DNA of 64,000 nucleotides from Amycolatopsis orientalis DSM 43388. GTDB taxonomy: Bacteria > Actinomycetota > Actinomycetes > Mycobacteriales > Pseudonocardiaceae. The position numbers were made by a program, and so were the translations under genes. Numbering within the stretch: the first letter of the stretch is position 1; the number at the start of each line of letters is the position of its first letter. This document shows positions 9,015 through 17,966 of this stretch, one piece after another. The stretch covers positions 62,001 through 126,000 of the forward strand of contig NZ_ASXG01000046.1 of the NCBI RefSeq assembly GCF_000411975.1, read 5' to 3'. The notes beneath the pieces were generated by a model. The model made no database searches. It was not told the origin of the DNA and worked only from the letters and a program-made list of their open reading frames with translations.

Positions 9015-9041
9015 AACGTTGGACGTCCAACGTCCAACGTT
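9015..9041. promoter_or_regulatory. Operator candidate upstream of nanT: palindrome plus third half site
   Basis: The perfect 18-bp palindrome ACGTTGGACGTCCAACGT (9016-9033) is followed by another copy of its right half, GTCCAACGT (9032-9040), and the whole element is bounded by AACGTT on both sides. It lies 20 bp before the nanT start and 63 bp before the regulator start. A weak TTGAGA (8984-8989) with TACCTC 17 bp further on would place the element just past the -10, a repressing position. Binding by the adjacent GntR protein is inferred. Confidence 0.7.
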
Positions 9042-9060
9042 GATCGGCCCTGGAGGAGCA

Positions 9061-10548
9061 ATGACGCACACCGAAGTGCCCGCGCGGTGGTACCGCCAGA
9101 TCGACCGCAGCCAGTGGAAGGCGTTCGCCGCCGCGTGGCTCGGCTACCTGCTCGACGGATTCGACTTCGTCCTCATCACGCTCGTGCTGACCGAGGTCAA
9201 GGACACGTTCCACCTGACCACCGCGGAAGGAGCCGCACTCGTCTCGGCCGCGTTCGTCTCCCGGTGGGTCGGCGGCCTGGTGATCGGCGCGCTCGGCGAC
9301 CGGTACGGCAGGCGGACCGCGATGATCGCGTCGATCGTGCTGTTCTCGGCCGGCACCCTCGTCTGCGGGTTCGCCCCGTCCTACGGGGTGCTCTTCGCGG
9401 CCCGGCTGGTGATCGGTCTCGGCATGGCCGGGGAATACGGTGCCAGCTCCACCTACGTGATCGAGTCCTGGCCGCAGCACCTGCGCAACAAGGCCAGCGG
9501 GTTCCTCATCTCCGGCTACTCGATCGGCACGGTCGTCGCGGCCGGCGCATACGCGCTGGTCGTGCCCGCTTGGGGTTGGCGCGCGCTGTTCTGGATCGGG
9601 CTGGCGCCCATCGCCGTCGCGGTGTGGCTGCGGCGGAGCCTGCCCGAAGCCCGCGACTGGGCCGAGGCGGAGAAAACCGGCCAACCTACCGTGCTGGACA
9701 TCCTTTTCCGCGGCCGTCGCGCAGCGGTCAACCTGGTGCTCGGCGCGGTCGCGCTGACCTCGCTCGTGCTGATCTTCACGCACATCGCGAATTCGGCGGT
9801 GCTGGTGGTCCCGCTCGCGCTCGTCACGGCCGCGGTCTTCGTCGCCTACATGGTGCAGTTCTCCGGAAAGCGGTGGCCGACCGGGATCACCGTGATGGTG
9901 ATCGTGTTCTGCGCGTTCCTCTACTCCTGGCCGATCCAGTCGCTGCTGCCCACCTACCTCAAGACCAGCCTCGGCTACGACCCGGCGCATACCAGCACGG
10001 TCCTGTTCTTCGCCGGATTCGGCGCGGCGGTCGGCTGCTGGGTGGCCGGCTTCACCGGCGACCGCTTCGGCACCGCGCGGGCCTACTGGGTCAGCCTGCT
10101 GATCTCCCAGGTGCTGATCTTCCCGGTGTTCGCGCTCGGCGGACAGCGGCTCGTCCTGCTCGGCGTGCTGCTGTTCCTGCAGCAGGTGTTCGGCCAGGGC
10201 ATTTCCGGGCTGCTGCCGAAATGGATCGCCGGGTACTTCGACGTCCACCACCGCGCGGCGGGACTCGGCTTCACCTACAACGTCGGCGCGCTCGGCGGAG
10301 CGGTTGCCCCCGTGCTCGGCGCGAGCCTGGCCACCCATCTGACCCTCGGGACCGCGCTGGCCGTCCTGTCGTTCTCGCTGACCTTCGTCGTCCTGATTCT
10401 CATCGCGATCGACGCCCCGACCCGGCTCCAGCGGCTGCTGCGCCCGGACGCGGCCTGGGCCACTGACGCGGTCGACGGCAGGACCCGCCCGGCCGCCCGG
10501 GCCAGCGCACTGAACCACCCGCTCTCGAACAGCAAGGAAACCCTGTGA
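9061..10548 (+). CDS. nanT: NanT-like MFS sialic-acid transporter
   Basis: 495 residues, almost the same length as E. coli NanT, which has two extra membrane segments compared with ordinary 12-segment MFS proteins. The start at 9061 has GGAGGA upstream. [18 protein letters not shown] in segment 1, the MFS loop [11 protein letters not shown] and [21 protein letters not shown] in segment 4 are typical of the sialate:H+ symporter group. Its GTGA overlap with nanA and the following kinase and epimerase genes support sialic acid (N-acetylneuraminate) as substrate. It would act in the cytoplasmic membrane. A related acid as substrate is the main alternative. Confidence 0.85.
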   Translation: MTHTEVPARWYRQIDRSQWKAFAAAWLGYLLDGFDFVLITLVLTEVKDTFHLTTAEGAALVSAAFVSRWVGGLVIGALGDRYGRRTAMIASIVLFSAGTLVCGFAPSYGVLFAARLVIGLGMAGEYGASSTYVIESWPQHLRNKASGFLISGYSIGTVVAAGAYALVVPAWGWRALFWIGLAPIAVAVWLRRSLPEARDWAEAEKTGQPTVLDILFRGRRAAVNLVLGAVALTSLVLIFTHIANSAVLVVPLALVTAAVFVAYMVQFSGKRWPTGITVMVIVFCAFLYSWPIQSLLPTYLKTSLGYDPAHTSTVLFFAGFGAAVGCWVAGFTGDRFGTARAYWVSLLISQVLIFPVFALGGQRLVLLGVLLFLQQVFGQGISGLLPKWIAGYFDVHHRAAGLGFTYNVGALGGAVAPVLGASLATHLTLGTALAVLSFSLTFVVLILIAIDAPTRLQRLLRPDAAWATDAVDGRTRPAARASALNHPLSNSKETL

Positions 10549-11471
10549 TCACCGCACCGCTGCGCGGCGTCGTTCCGCCGGTCTGCACCCCGCTCACCGC
10601 CGACTTCGAAGTCGACGTGCCGTCGCTGGAACGGCTTCTGGACCACCTGCTCGACGCCGAGGTCGACGGCCTCTTCGTGCTCGGCTCCACCAGCGAAATC
10701 GCGTTCCTGCCCGATGCGCACCGGCGCACTGTGCTGGAGGTGGCCGTCGCGCGCACCGCGGGTCAGGTCCCGGTGCTGGCCGGCGCGATCGACATGACGA
10801 CGCTGCGCGTTCTCGACCAGGTGCGGGCAGCGGCCGCGGCGGGCTGCGACGGTGTCGTCGTCACCGCGCCGTTCTACACGCGCACCCATCCGGCCGAGAT
10901 CGACCGGCACTTCCGGCTGGTCGCCGAGCACAGCCCAGTCCCGGTTTTCGCGTACGACCTCCCGGTTTCGGTGCACACGAAGCTGCCCGCCGACCTGCTG
11001 TGCGCCTGGGCCGCCGACGGCGTCCTGGCCGGGCTGAAGGACTCCAGCGGCGACGAGTCGGCCATGCGGTCGGTGGCGATCGCGACCCGGGATTCGGCAC
11101 CGGCGTTCAGCGTCCTCACCGGGTCCGAGACCACAGTGGACACCGCGCTGCGGATGGGAGTGCACGGCGTGGTGCCCGGCCTCGGGAATGTGGATCCGCA
11201 CGGCTACGTCCGGCTTTACCGCCATTGCGCGGCCGATGAATGGGACGCGGCGGCTAAGGAACAGGAACGGCTGATCCGGCTGTTCGACCTCGTCAACGCG
11301 GGAGCGACCGACCGGATGGGCCGCGGGTCGTCCGCGCTCGGCGCCTTCAAAACGGCGCTGCACCTGCTCGGCGTCATCGCCTGCCCGGTCACCGCTCCCC
11401 CGCAGATTCCCTTGCGCGCGGACGAAATCGAGCACGTCCGCATCCGCCTCGCCGAGAGCGGCCTCCGGTGA
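10545..11471 (+). CDS. nanA: N-acetylneuraminate lyase (DapA/NanA family)
   Basis: 308 residues; the GTG start overlaps the nanT stop (GTGA). It is a class I aldolase of the DHDPS/NAL family: the substrate carboxylate loop GSTSE (47-51), the catalytic Tyr137 in AYDLP, and the Schiff-base Lys165 in GLKDSSGD are all present. NanA splits N-acetylneuraminate into ManNAc and pyruvate. Family members also include dihydrodipicolinate synthase and 2-keto-3-deoxy-acid aldolases, but position between NanT and a ManNAc kinase/epimerase pair makes sialic acid the best reading. Confidence 0.85.
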   Translation: MITAPLRGVVPPVCTPLTADFEVDVPSLERLLDHLLDAEVDGLFVLGSTSEIAFLPDAHRRTVLEVAVARTAGQVPVLAGAIDMTTLRVLDQVRAAAAAGCDGVVVTAPFYTRTHPAEIDRHFRLVAEHSPVPVFAYDLPVSVHTKLPADLLCAWAADGVLAGLKDSSGDESAMRSVAIATRDSAPAFSVLTGSETTVDTALRMGVHGVVPGLGNVDPHGYVRLYRHCAADEWDAAAKEQERLIRLFDLVNAGATDRMGRGSSALGAFKTALHLLGVIACPVTAPPQIPLRADEIEHVRIRLAESGLR

Positions 11472-12364
11472 CCCGGACCGCGGGCGTCGACATCGGAGGC
11501 ACGAAAATCGCCGCCGGACTCGTCGACGACGGCGAGGTCGTGCGAGTCCTCCGGAGGCCGACGCCGGCCGGAGGGGCCGCCGCGGTGCTCGACCGGGTCG
11601 CGACGATGCTGGGCGAGCTGGCCGAACCGTTCGCGGCCATCGGGGTCGGCTCGCCCGGCATCGTGCGCGACGGGACGGTCGTCTCGGCAACGGATGTCGT
11701 GCCCGGATGGGCGGGAGCCCGCGTACGGGAACGGTTGTCCGCCCAGTTCGGTGTGCCCGTGGCGGTGGACAACGACGTACGCGCGATGGCATTCGGGGAA
11801 TCCCGGCATGGTGCCGGAAGCCGGGATGGACTCGTACTGTACGTCTCGGTCGGCACCGGCCTCGGCGGTGCCCTGACCCGCCGCGGTGCCCTCGTGCACG
11901 GCGCGCACGGGAGCGCGGGAGAGGTCGCGCACTTGCTGACCCCCGTGCGCGGCGCGGTGCCGTGCGGCTGCGGCCGTTTGGATCACCTCGAGGCGATCGC
12001 CGCCGGACCGGCAATCGCGGCCGCGTACTCGACCCGCGCCGGGGGCGAACCGGTTTCCCTCCCGGAGGTCGCGACCCGGATGCGGTCCGGCGACTCGGCC
12101 GCAACCGCGGTCGTGACGGAGACGGGCCGGCTGCTCGGGCGAGTGCTGGCCGGATTCGTGACGGCCATCGACGCCGACGCGGTCGTCCTCGGCGGAGGTG
12201 CCGGACTCGGCCTCGGCGAGCCGTTCGTCCGCGCCGTCGCCGAGGCCCTGCGTTCAGAAGTGCGGCCGTCCGGCCGGCCCGTGGAAGTGCGACCGGCACT
12301 GCTGGGCACCGAGGCCCCGATCGTCGGCGCCGCGCTGCTGGCGCTGGAGCAAGGAGCAAGGTAA
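11468..12364 (+). CDS. nanK: ROK-family N-acetylmannosamine kinase
   Basis: 298 residues; the GTG start overlaps the nanA stop (GTGA). The N-terminal phosphate loop GVDIGGTKIAAGL identifies the ROK sugar-kinase family. The zinc-binding signature, normally CxCGxxGCxE, reads CGCGRLDHLE here, so the last Cys is replaced by His, which can still bind zinc. NanK phosphorylates ManNAc to ManNAc-6-phosphate with ATP. The stop TAA overlaps the nanE start (TAATG), so the kinase and epimerase are translationally coupled. Confidence 0.85.
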   Translation: MTRTAGVDIGGTKIAAGLVDDGEVVRVLRRPTPAGGAAAVLDRVATMLGELAEPFAAIGVGSPGIVRDGTVVSATDVVPGWAGARVRERLSAQFGVPVAVDNDVRAMAFGESRHGAGSRDGLVLYVSVGTGLGGALTRRGALVHGAHGSAGEVAHLLTPVRGAVPCGCGRLDHLEAIAAGPAIAAAYSTRAGGEPVSLPEVATRMRSGDSAATAVVTETGRLLGRVLAGFVTAIDADAVVLGGGAGLGLGEPFVRAVAEALRSEVRPSGRPVEVRPALLGTEAPIVGAALLALEQGAR

Positions 12365-13065
12365 TGCGATTGACCCGGGAAGAATTCGTCACCGCGATCG
12401 ACGGCCGGCTGATCGTCTCCTGCCAGGCCCCGGCCGGGCATCCATTGCGGGACACCGAGGCGATCGTCCGGATGGCACTGGCCGCTGTCCGAGGCGGAGC
12501 CGTCGCGATCCGATGCGGAGGCGTCGGCGGTGCGCCGGACGTGGCCGCGGTGAGCGCTGCGGTCGACGTCCCGGTGCTCGGGCTGACCAAGGACGGTACC
12601 GAAGGCGTGTACATCACCCCGACCGTCGCGGCCGCGCACGCCGTGCTCGACGCCGGCGCGGCCGTAGTCGCCAGCGACGGCACGCAACGCCCCCGACCCG
12701 ACGGTTCCGTTTTCGCGGACATCGTGCGCGCAGTCCACGATCGCGGCGGCCTCGTGCTCGCCGACGTGTCGACTGCGGCGGAAGGGATCGCAGCCGTCGA
12801 AGCAGGGGCCGATCTGGTCGCCACCACACTTTCCGGATACACCGCCAATTCCCCGCGCCGGGACGGGCCCGACCTCGACCTCGTCGCGGCCTTGCGGAAA
12901 GCGCTGCCGGACGAACCGATCATCGCCGAAGGCCGTTACCACACGCCGGATTCAGTAGCCGCCGCGCTGGCCAGCGGAGCGACCGCCGTGGTCGTCGGCA
13001 CCGCGATCACCGACCCGGCATGGCTGACCGCGTCCTTCGCCGCGGCGGCATCCGGCCGAGGGTGA
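12364..13065 (+). CDS. nanE: N-acetylmannosamine-6-phosphate 2-epimerase
   Basis: 233 residues, a TIM-barrel protein of the NanE family. Landmarks are the conserved Lys in LGLTKDG near residue 75, ASDGTQRPRP near 108, LVATTLSGYT near 155 and AEGRYHTP near 191. It converts ManNAc-6-P to GlcNAc-6-P, feeding NagA and NagB, which are not in this window. It is the last gene of the nan operon; a hairpin about 40 bp downstream may end transcription. Confidence 0.9.
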   Translation: MRLTREEFVTAIDGRLIVSCQAPAGHPLRDTEAIVRMALAAVRGGAVAIRCGGVGGAPDVAAVSAAVDVPVLGLTKDGTEGVYITPTVAAAHAVLDAGAAVVASDGTQRPRPDGSVFADIVRAVHDRGGLVLADVSTAAEGIAAVEAGADLVATTLSGYTANSPRRDGPDLDLVAALRKALPDEPIIAEGRYHTPDSVAAALASGATAVVVGTAITDPAWLTASFAAAASGRG

Positions 13066-13107
13066 CAGTGCCCGGATTCCGTGCGCCAGTCGGGTTTCGT
13101 CCGCGAC

Positions 13108-13133
13108 GCCTTGGCAGCCCGTGACGCCAAGGC
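13108..13133 (+). terminator. Hairpin after the nan operon
   Basis: GCCTTGGC (13108-13115) and GCCAAGGC (13126-13133) pair perfectly around a 10-base loop, 42 bp after the nanE stop. There is no T-run, so it may stall polymerase or protect the 3' end rather than be a classical terminator. Confidence 0.4.
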
Positions 13134-13545
13134 TGGTGATTGGGTCGCGCATCGACGTTTCCGCGTCGCCACTGCTTACCCGTTGCAGCGCGCTCGCGGC
13201 GCCGGACCGACCCGCCCGTCCTGAGTTCCTGGCTCGCGGAAGCCCTCGAGCCGCGCTGGAGGGCTGAGGGAGCAGGGCGAGACGTTGCCGGTGCCGCACC
13301 TACGCGGAACGCGGTTCCTGGGACCGCCGTCGTCGGATCGCTGAGTGCGGCCCCGACAACTGGGCGATCATCTGCACGTCTCGCTGACCTGGCTCCGAAG
13401 AGACCCGGCACAGGGAGCGCAGTCACGAGAAACTCTGGCTCGTACGCGAAGGAACGCTCACGCGAATGCGACCGCCGCATCCACCCATAAACTATGACAC
13501 CAATTGCAGCGGGACACCACCGACCCTCCGGCCGAGGGACCCTGC
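13134..13545. other. Intergenic region between the nan operon and the GntR/BVMO operon
   Basis: About 400 bp with no convincing gene in any frame. The one notable element is AACTATGACACCAATTG (13490-13506), which matches 14 of 17 bases of a sequence upstream of the SDR gene at 19637 (19601-19617). Confidence 0.5.
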
Positions 13546-14316
13546 TCAAGCTTCCCGGTCCCCGGACAGGACCTCGTCCACGTCCGGCCACAGGATCCGG
13601 CTTTCCAGGCTCGCCGGCTGGTCCTTCTGCAGTCCGTCCACCACCGACTTGATCATCACGTGCGTGATCGCTCGGGCGGACGCGCCGTCGCCCGCGCGGA
13701 TTGCGGCCACTACGGTTGCGATCCGGTCGGTCAGCTCGTCGCGGCTGCCCTTCGGGAATCGCCACGGCACCGTCGTGGTCATCACCGCCAGCGCGGGCAC
13801 GATGGCGGCCAGCACGTCGTTGTGCGACGCCTCCGCCACCCGCAGGTGGTAGCGCCCGCTGTGCGCGGCGAATTCCGGGCCGCGCCTGCGGCGGGCCGAG
13901 CGCAGCGACGCGACGGACTCGTCCAGCAGCTCCAGATCGGCGTCCTTCCGGTGCGCCGCGGCCAGCGCGGCGACCTCGGGTTCGATCGCCAGCCGCGATT
14001 CGAACACCGTGCGCAGCGTCGCCCCGCGGAACTGCACCACCATGCCCAGCGCGCTGCCGACTACCGATGGTCCGGGCGTCACCAGCCGCGGGCCGCCGCG
14101 CGGGCCTGCCTTGACCACGACCGCGCCCAGGAAAGTGAGCAGCCGCAACGCTTCCCGCAAGGTGCCGCGCGAGACGCCGTACCGCTCGATCAGCGTCGCC
14201 TCGTCCGCGAGCGCGGAGCCCGGTTCGAGCCCTCGCGCCAGGAAATCCCGCACGATCCGCCGTGCCGTGCTCGCGGGCAGCGAGCCCCGGCGGATCGTCG
14301 GCTCTGTCGCCGTCAT
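13546..14316 (-). CDS. FadR-subfamily GntR transcriptional regulator
   Basis: 256 residues from the ATG at 14316, which has GGGAGGGAAG upstream; a longer open frame further upstream has no homology-like content. The winged helix (roughly residues 15-85, DEATLIERYGVSRGTLREALRLL) is followed by a helical FCD ligand domain with the metal-type pattern DxxxH...H. It is the last gene of the esterase-SDR-BVMO-ligase operon, 41 bp behind the esterase. The 41-bp gap contains TAGTGTATCGATTA, related to AT-rich elements at 13490 and 19554-19617, so it probably controls this cluster and its own expression. Confidence 0.85.
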   Translation of the reverse strand: MTATEPTIRRGSLPASTARRIVRDFLARGLEPGSALADEATLIERYGVSRGTLREALRLLTFLGAVVVKAGPRGGPRLVTPGPSVVGSALGMVVQFRGATLRTVFESRLAIEPEVAALAAAHRKDADLELLDESVASLRSARRRRGPEFAAHSGRYHLRVAEASHNDVLAAIVPALAVMTTTVPWRFPKGSRDELTDRIATVVAAIRAGDGASARAITHVMIKSVVDGLQKDQPASLESRILWPDVDEVLSGDREA

Positions 14317-14357
14317 GGCTTCCCTCCCCGCTCGCGCCGTGCCAACTAGTGTATCGA

Positions 14358-15281
14358 TTACCCGCCCGCAGCCGGGGCGCCGGGCGCGACGGCGAGTCCG
14401 CGGGCGGCCAGGAACCGGGCGATCCGGCTCAGCCCCTCGGCGTGCGCGGGCAGGGTCGGCAGCTGCAGGAAGCCGTGCGGAGCCCCGGCGACCACCGCCA
14501 GTTCGTGCGGGACCGCGGCGGCGGCGAGCCGTTCGGCGAGCGAGCGGGATTCGCCGAGCAGCGGATCCTGGTCGCCGACGAGGACGAGGCTGGGCGGGAA
14601 CCCGGCACAGTGGCGTTCGGGATGCAGCCGCGGATCGTCGAGCAGCTGCCGCGCGTCTTCGGGCTCCAGGTAGAGCTGCGTGTCCGGGTCGCGCCCGCCG
14701 ACCAGATGCTCCACCACCGGCAGCGACCGCTGGACGTCGTAGATGCCGTAGCACAGCAAAGCGGCCTCGACCGGCCCCGCGGCGCCGGTCGCCAGTGCCG
14801 CCGCCGCGAGGTTCGCGCCTGCCGAGTCCCCGCCGAGCAGCAGCCGGTCCGGGTCTCCCCCGAACCTCGCCGCCGCCGAACGAGCCCAGGCGACGGCGTG
14901 CAGCGTGTCCTCGACCGCGGCCGGGAACCGGTGCCGCGGCGCGCGCCGGTAGTCGACGACCAGGGTCAGCAGGCCGAGCGTCGCGAGGTCCGCGGCGAGG
15001 CGCCGATGGGTGGCCGGCGCGCCCATCACCCACGCGCCGCCGTGCAGGTACACCAGGGTCGGGAACGGAGGTTCGCCCACCGGCCGGTACACGTCAGCGG
15101 TGACCTGCCACCCGTTCGCCTCGCGAAGGGGCACCTTCAGCTCGATCCCGCCGACCTCGGGCATGCCCTGGTTGGTGTAGGCGTCGAACGAGGCGAGGAG
15201 TTCCTTCGCGTCGCCCGCGGCGGGAGGCACGAGGGTCCGCTGGAACTCCAGAAGTTCCGGCGGGAGCGGGATTTCCGGCAT
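14358..15281 (-). CDS. Alpha/beta-hydrolase of the hormone-sensitive-lipase family (candidate aryl ester esterase)
   Basis: 307 residues from the ATG at 15281, which shares one base with the upstream SDR stop (TGATG). It has the HSL oxyanion motif HGGAW near residue 80, the nucleophile Ser in GGDSAGANLA near 155, and a C-terminal His in GAPHGF near 278. In the 4-hydroxyacetophenone pathway an esterase hydrolyses the 4-hydroxyphenyl acetate made by the Baeyer-Villiger monooxygenase. This enzyme is two genes away from such a monooxygenase and is well placed for that step; the assignment is contextual. Confidence 0.85.
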   Translation of the reverse strand: MPEIPLPPELLEFQRTLVPPAAGDAKELLASFDAYTNQGMPEVGGIELKVPLREANGWQVTADVYRPVGEPPFPTLVYLHGGAWVMGAPATHRRLAADLATLGLLTLVVDYRRAPRHRFPAAVEDTLHAVAWARSAAARFGGDPDRLLLGGDSAGANLAAAALATGAAGPVEAALLCYGIYDVQRSLPVVEHLVGGRDPDTQLYLEPEDARQLLDDPRLHPERHCAGFPPSLVLVGDQDPLLGESRSLAERLAAAAVPHELAVVAGAPHGFLQLPTLPAHAEGLSRIARFLAARGLAVAPGAPAAGG

Positions 15282-16033
15282 CAGGCGGCGACCCGGATCG
15301 TCTGCCCGGTGACGTGCCTGCTGTCGGCCGAGGCGAGGAACAGGATCACGTCGGCGACCTCGGCCGGTTCGCCGTCGCGGCCGAGCGGCTGCACGTCGCG
15401 GTACGCCTGGACGTAGTCCGCCGCGACGGCTTTCGTGAGGCTGTCGTTCCAGATCAGGCCCGGCATCACCGCATTGGCCCGGATCCCGTCCGCGGCGCCT
15501 TCCTTGGCCAACGCCCGGGTAAGGCCGAGCACCCCGGCTTTCGCCGCGGCGTAAGCGACTTCGCCGAACGGCGCCGGGGATTCCGCGGCCAGCGAGGACA
15601 CGTTCACGATCGCCGGGGCGGCCGACTGCCGCAGCAACGGCCACGCGGCGCGGGCGTGCAGGAAGTGCGCCGTCAAGGAGGTGGACAGCACCCGGTTCCA
15701 GTTCTCCAGGCTGGTGTCCGGAAACGGAGCCAGCTGGTTCAGGCCGACGCTGTTGACCAGGACGTCCAGCTGCCCGAACGTCTCGGTCACGTCGGCGAAC
15801 AACGTCCGCACGCCCGCTTCGTCGGCCGCGTCCAGCGTTCGGGCGAGCACGTTCTCCTCGCCCGCCGCCGCGGTCAGTTCGTCCTGGAGCCGGTCCAGCC
15901 GCTTCGCGCTCAGGTCGGTGACGACCACGCGCGCCCCCTCGGCGAGCAGCCGCCGCGCGACGACCCCGCCGATCCCGGCGCCGGCCGCCGCGTTGACCAT
16001 CGCCACTTTTCCGTCGAACCGCTTGCTCATCAT
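15281..16033 (-). CDS. Short-chain dehydrogenase/reductase in the BVMO operon
   Basis: 250 residues; the start ATG at 16033 overlaps the monooxygenase stop (ATGA), with GGAAGGACG as ribosome site. The catalytic YAAAK is intact, but the cofactor loop reads NAAAGAGIG and the usual NNAG reads NSVG, so it is a divergent SDR. In context it would oxidise a secondary alcohol to the ketone substrate of the monooxygenase, for example 1-(4-hydroxyphenyl)ethanol to 4-hydroxyacetophenone. The substrate is inferred. Confidence 0.85.
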   Translation of the reverse strand: MMSKRFDGKVAMVNAAAGAGIGGVVARRLLAEGARVVVTDLSAKRLDRLQDELTAAAGEENVLARTLDAADEAGVRTLFADVTETFGQLDVLVNSVGLNQLAPFPDTSLENWNRVLSTSLTAHFLHARAAWPLLRQSAAPAIVNVSSLAAESPAPFGEVAYAAAKAGVLGLTRALAKEGAADGIRANAVMPGLIWNDSLTKAVAADYVQAYRDVQPLGRDGEPAEVADVILFLASADSRHVTGQTIRVAA

Positions 16034-17940
16034 CGTCCTTCCGCCGGACCGTCGATCCGGTAGTCCGCCAGGTCGGCTTCCTTCGTCATGCGCCACCAGT
16101 CGAGCACCCGCCACGGATTGCTCACCACGACCCGGCCGCGCGCATTGCGGTAGTAGGTCGTGATGCCCGGATGGGTCCAGATCATCCGCTCGTGCGCGGC
16201 GGCGACCTCGGCGTTGTACTTCTCGCTGACCTCCGGGCGGCAGTCGGCGACGGTCGCGCCCGCCCGGCCCATCCGGTCCAGCAGGCTCAGCACGTACCGC
16301 ATCTGGCATTCGAGGTAGAAGATCAGGCTGCCGCCGTGCCCGGCCTGGGTGTTCGGGCCGTACAGGCAGAACAGGTTCGGGAAACCCGGGATCGCGGCGC
16401 CCAGGTAGGCCTGCGCGTCATCGTCGTCCCACACCTCGCGCAGCGTCCGCCCGTCCCGGCCGGTCACCTCGAACGACGCGAGGAACCGCACGACGTCGAA
16501 GCCGGTCGCGAAGATCAGCACGTCGAACTCGACCTCGCGGCCGGATTTCAGCCGCGCTCCGGTCGGCAGGATCCGCTCGATCGGGTCGGTGACCAGCTCG
16601 ACGTCGTCCCGGCGCAGCGTGCGGTACCAGCCGTTGTCGAGCAGGATGCGCTTGCCGAACGGCGGGTAGTCCGGGGTGGCCTTCTCGATCAGGTCGGGAC
16701 GGCCGGCGAGTTCGCTTTCCAGGTAGCGGGTGAAGAACCGGCGGTGCCCGTCGTTGATCGCGTTGATCGACCGCTCCGGATGCGGCCACTCCGGATCCCG
16801 TTGCAGGGATTCGTACAGCGTGTCGTTGAGCACCCAGGCGAGCCGTTCCCGGTACCAGAACCGGTAAAGCGGGACTTCGCGCAGCAGAAACCGGACCGGT
16901 TCGGGGATGTCCTGCTGGAACTTCGCGAACGGAGCCACCCAGTGCGCCGACCGCTGGAACAGCGTCAGCGACGCGGCCGTGCCGGCGATCGCGGGCACCA
17001 CCTGCATCGCGCTCGCTCCGTTGCCGATCACGCCGACCCGTTTGCCCGCGAGGTCGAGCCCTTCCGGCCACTGCGCGGTGTGGCACGACTCCCCGGCGAA
17101 CTCGGCCAGCCCGGGCAGGTCCGGCAGCTTCGGCGTGCCGAACGCCCCGACCCCGCTGATCAGGATGTTGGCCCGGAGCGTTTCCCGTCCTCGCGGGCCC
17201 TCGACCTCGACCGTCCACATTCGCGCCGATTCGTCCCAGGCCGCGGAAAGGACCACAGTGGACAGTCGGATGCGGTCGCGCAGCCGCCATTGGTCGGCGA
17301 CGTCTTCGAGATAGTCGTGCAGTTGGTCGCGGGAGGCGTAGTAACGCGGCCAGTCCGCCACGACGGTCGAGTACGAGTAGAGATGGCTCGGCACGTCGAC
17401 GCCGCATCCCGGATAGCGGTTGTGCCACCAGGTGCCGCCCACGTGGTCGTTCTTCTCCACGACCGTGCACTCCACCCCCGCGGCACCGAGCCGGTGGGCG
17501 GCCAGCAGGCCGGATATCCCGGCGCCGACGACGATCGCGGTGAAGCCCGCGGGCACGGCCGTTTCGTGGACCGGATCCTCGCCGCGCGTGGCGATGCCCA
17601 GGTCGTCGGCGATCATCGGGCCGTACTCGGCCGGGACGGACTCGCCCATGGCGACCGAAAGCATCCGGGTGAGCAGTTCCTCGCCCGGATCCGGCAGCGC
17701 CACGGGTTTCCCTTGGCGCCACGCGATGATCGCGTCGGCGGCGGCTTGCCGGATCTCGTCCCCCACCTGCTCGGGCAGGCCGCCGGTGTCGTTCTCGTCC
17801 AGTCCGCGCCCGCGGGTCGGCCGGTACGGCGCTTCCAGCCACCGCTGGTCGCCGGTGAGCTGCACCAGGACCATCAGCAGCGTGGGCACGTTCGCGTCCC
17901 GGACCGCCGCACGCACTGTCGCCGCGAACGTTTCGTGCAT
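16030..17940 (-). CDS. Baeyer-Villiger monooxygenase of the 4-hydroxyacetophenone monooxygenase type
   Basis: 636 residues from the ATG at 17940 (AAAGGA nine bases upstream); an ATG at 17970 overlapping the ligase stop is an in-frame alternative. There is an N-terminal extension of about 130 residues before the FAD-binding GAGISG (139-144), the BVMO fingerprint FxGxxxHxxxW (281-291, FAGESCHTAQW) and the NADPH-binding GNGASA (306-311). Extension and length match HapE-type 4-hydroxyacetophenone monooxygenase (about 640 residues) rather than cyclohexanone monooxygenase (about 540). It would insert oxygen next to the carbonyl of an aryl ketone, giving an ester for the nearby esterase. Confidence 0.88.
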   Translation of the reverse strand: MHETFAATVRAAVRDANVPTLLMVLVQLTGDQRWLEAPYRPTRGRGLDENDTGGLPEQVGDEIRQAAADAIIAWRQGKPVALPDPGEELLTRMLSVAMGESVPAEYGPMIADDLGIATRGEDPVHETAVPAGFTAIVVGAGISGLLAAHRLGAAGVECTVVEKNDHVGGTWWHNRYPGCGVDVPSHLYSYSTVVADWPRYYASRDQLHDYLEDVADQWRLRDRIRLSTVVLSAAWDESARMWTVEVEGPRGRETLRANILISGVGAFGTPKLPDLPGLAEFAGESCHTAQWPEGLDLAGKRVGVIGNGASAMQVVPAIAGTAASLTLFQRSAHWVAPFAKFQQDIPEPVRFLLREVPLYRFWYRERLAWVLNDTLYESLQRDPEWPHPERSINAINDGHRRFFTRYLESELAGRPDLIEKATPDYPPFGKRILLDNGWYRTLRRDDVELVTDPIERILPTGARLKSGREVEFDVLIFATGFDVVRFLASFEVTGRDGRTLREVWDDDDAQAYLGAAIPGFPNLFCLYGPNTQAGHGGSLIFYLECQMRYVLSLLDRMGRAGATVADCRPEVSEKYNAEVAAAHERMIWTHPGITTYYRNARGRVVVSNPWRVLDWWRMTKEADLADYRIDGPAEGR

Positions 17941-17966
17941 CGCGCAGCGTCCTTTCCCGTCGCCCG

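Noticed and set aside
10275..12923. 882-codon open frame antisense to nanA, nanK and nanE
   Set aside because: It is Arg/Ser/Pro/Ala-rich with no family motifs and lies opposite three well-supported genes; such frames arise from G+C bias at third positions.
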